From: an uncultured Prevotella sp.
GTDB lineage: Bacteria; Bacteroidota; Bacteroidia; Bacteroidales; Bacteroidaceae
Reading direction: 5' to 3'
NCBI GenBank assembly: GCA_927910885.1
Contig: CAKMOD010000062.1
Span: forward strand, 1 to 35,780
Length of the DNA: 35,780 nucleotides
A program made the position numbers and the translations under genes. Of this stretch, positions 35,536-35,780 are shown piece after piece. Below the pieces are notes generated by a model. That model saw only the letters and a program-made list of their open reading frames with translations. It searched no databases and was not told where the DNA came from. The first letter of the stretch is position 1. Each line of letters begins with the position of its first letter.

Positions 35536-35570
35536 AAGATGCCATATCCAACGTGTGGATACAGCATCTT
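35536..35570 (-). terminator. Strong intrinsic terminator for a minus-strand gene to the right
   Basis: AAGATGC and TATCCA (35536-35550) pair with TGGATA and GCATCTT (35556-35570), interrupted only by a CA/CA internal loop. The minus strand continues into CTTTCTTTTTA. Confidence 0.85.
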
Positions 35571-35639
35571 CATTATTGTTAGTATGTGAAAAGCAGCTTT
35601 TTACTGCTAATCAACACAACCCCAAAAGACTTTTTACTT

Positions 35640-35777
35640 TCACTCTCTCCTCTGTGCAAGCATAGTGCTCTGTGACAAGATAGCATCAAGTTTCTCCTTT
35701 GAAAGGAGGATTATGCTCAAGTACGAGGTCATAAACAGATCCACCAGTCTCAAGGGCTCCTTAGCAATCTTCGTACA
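35640..35777 (-). other. Possible 3' end of a minus-strand gene at the window edge
   Basis: A 45-codon open stretch ends ..EKLDAILSQSTMLAQRRE-stop, about 70 bp before the strong terminator. However, an in-frame stop occupies the last three bases of the window, so it is either a very short gene, a frameshifted end or chance. A palindrome CTCCTTT-G-AAAGGAG lies inside it near 35694-35708. Confidence 0.25.
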
Positions 35778-35780
35778 TCA

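Overview
ORGANISM. The window looks like a chromosomal piece of a Bacteroidales bacterium, most likely an oral-type Prevotella. The evidence is AT-rich DNA, a SusC/SusD pair, Bacteroidetes-type promoters (TTTG, 19-20 bp, TAnnTTTG) before several genes, almost no Shine-Dalgarno sites, many short lipoproteins, a type II glutaminyl cyclase and a type IX-like C-terminal tail on a secreted glucanase. Genus is inferred from protein character only. No rRNA, tRNA, CRISPR array, prophage or transposase gene was recognised. LAYOUT. 1-2660: a dispersed repeat element, then a minus-strand unit of a 65-aa protein and a frameshifted lipoprotein. 2870-5280: pnp with its promoter. 5424-7959: a second repeat copy, a terminator and a frameshifted secreted GH16 glucanase. 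8663-11464: LOG-family hydrolase, flavodiiron protein and a frameshifted PfkB sugar kinase, all on minus. 11524-14197: M16 peptidase and NDH-2 on plus. 14289-15172: third repeat copy and empty DNA. 15173-18815: a minus-strand peptide-metabolism unit (Lrp regulator, C26-M19 fusion broken by a frameshift, glutaminyl cyclase). 18829-21857: three FKBP prolyl isomerases in tandem, with an exact 22-bp tandem array between the second and third. 22074-24614: sirtuin, exported glutathione-peroxidase-like protein and a convergent YitT membrane protein. 24696-28088: ruvB, fourth repeat copy, acyltransferase and a convergent YfcE-type phosphodiesterase. 28325-35023: SusC, SusD, a helical-repeat protein and a thioredoxin-like lipoprotein. 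35215-35780: fifth repeat copy, a strong terminator and a possible 3' gene end. HOW IT WORKS TOGETHER. Most genes are housekeeping or envelope functions: RNA decay (pnp), recombination (ruvB), respiration (NDH-2), oxygen/NO/peroxide defence (flavodiiron protein, GPx), envelope protein maturation (glutaminyl cyclase, FKBPs) and glycan import (SusC/SusD). The Lrp, C26-M19 and QC unit suggests regulated use of gamma-glutamyl peptides. MOST UNUSUAL. (1) Five copies of a dispersed intergenic element, each with exactly four tandem 22-bp units and a conserved tail. In every copy the tail points at the 3' end of a neighbouring gene and its terminator. (2) A separate, unrelated 22-bp array between FKBP genes. 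(3) Three arrays with 9-bp periodicity, two of them filling the gap between convergent genes. (4) Four genes broken by single-base frameshifts, three of them by one extra base in a short A/T homopolymer.
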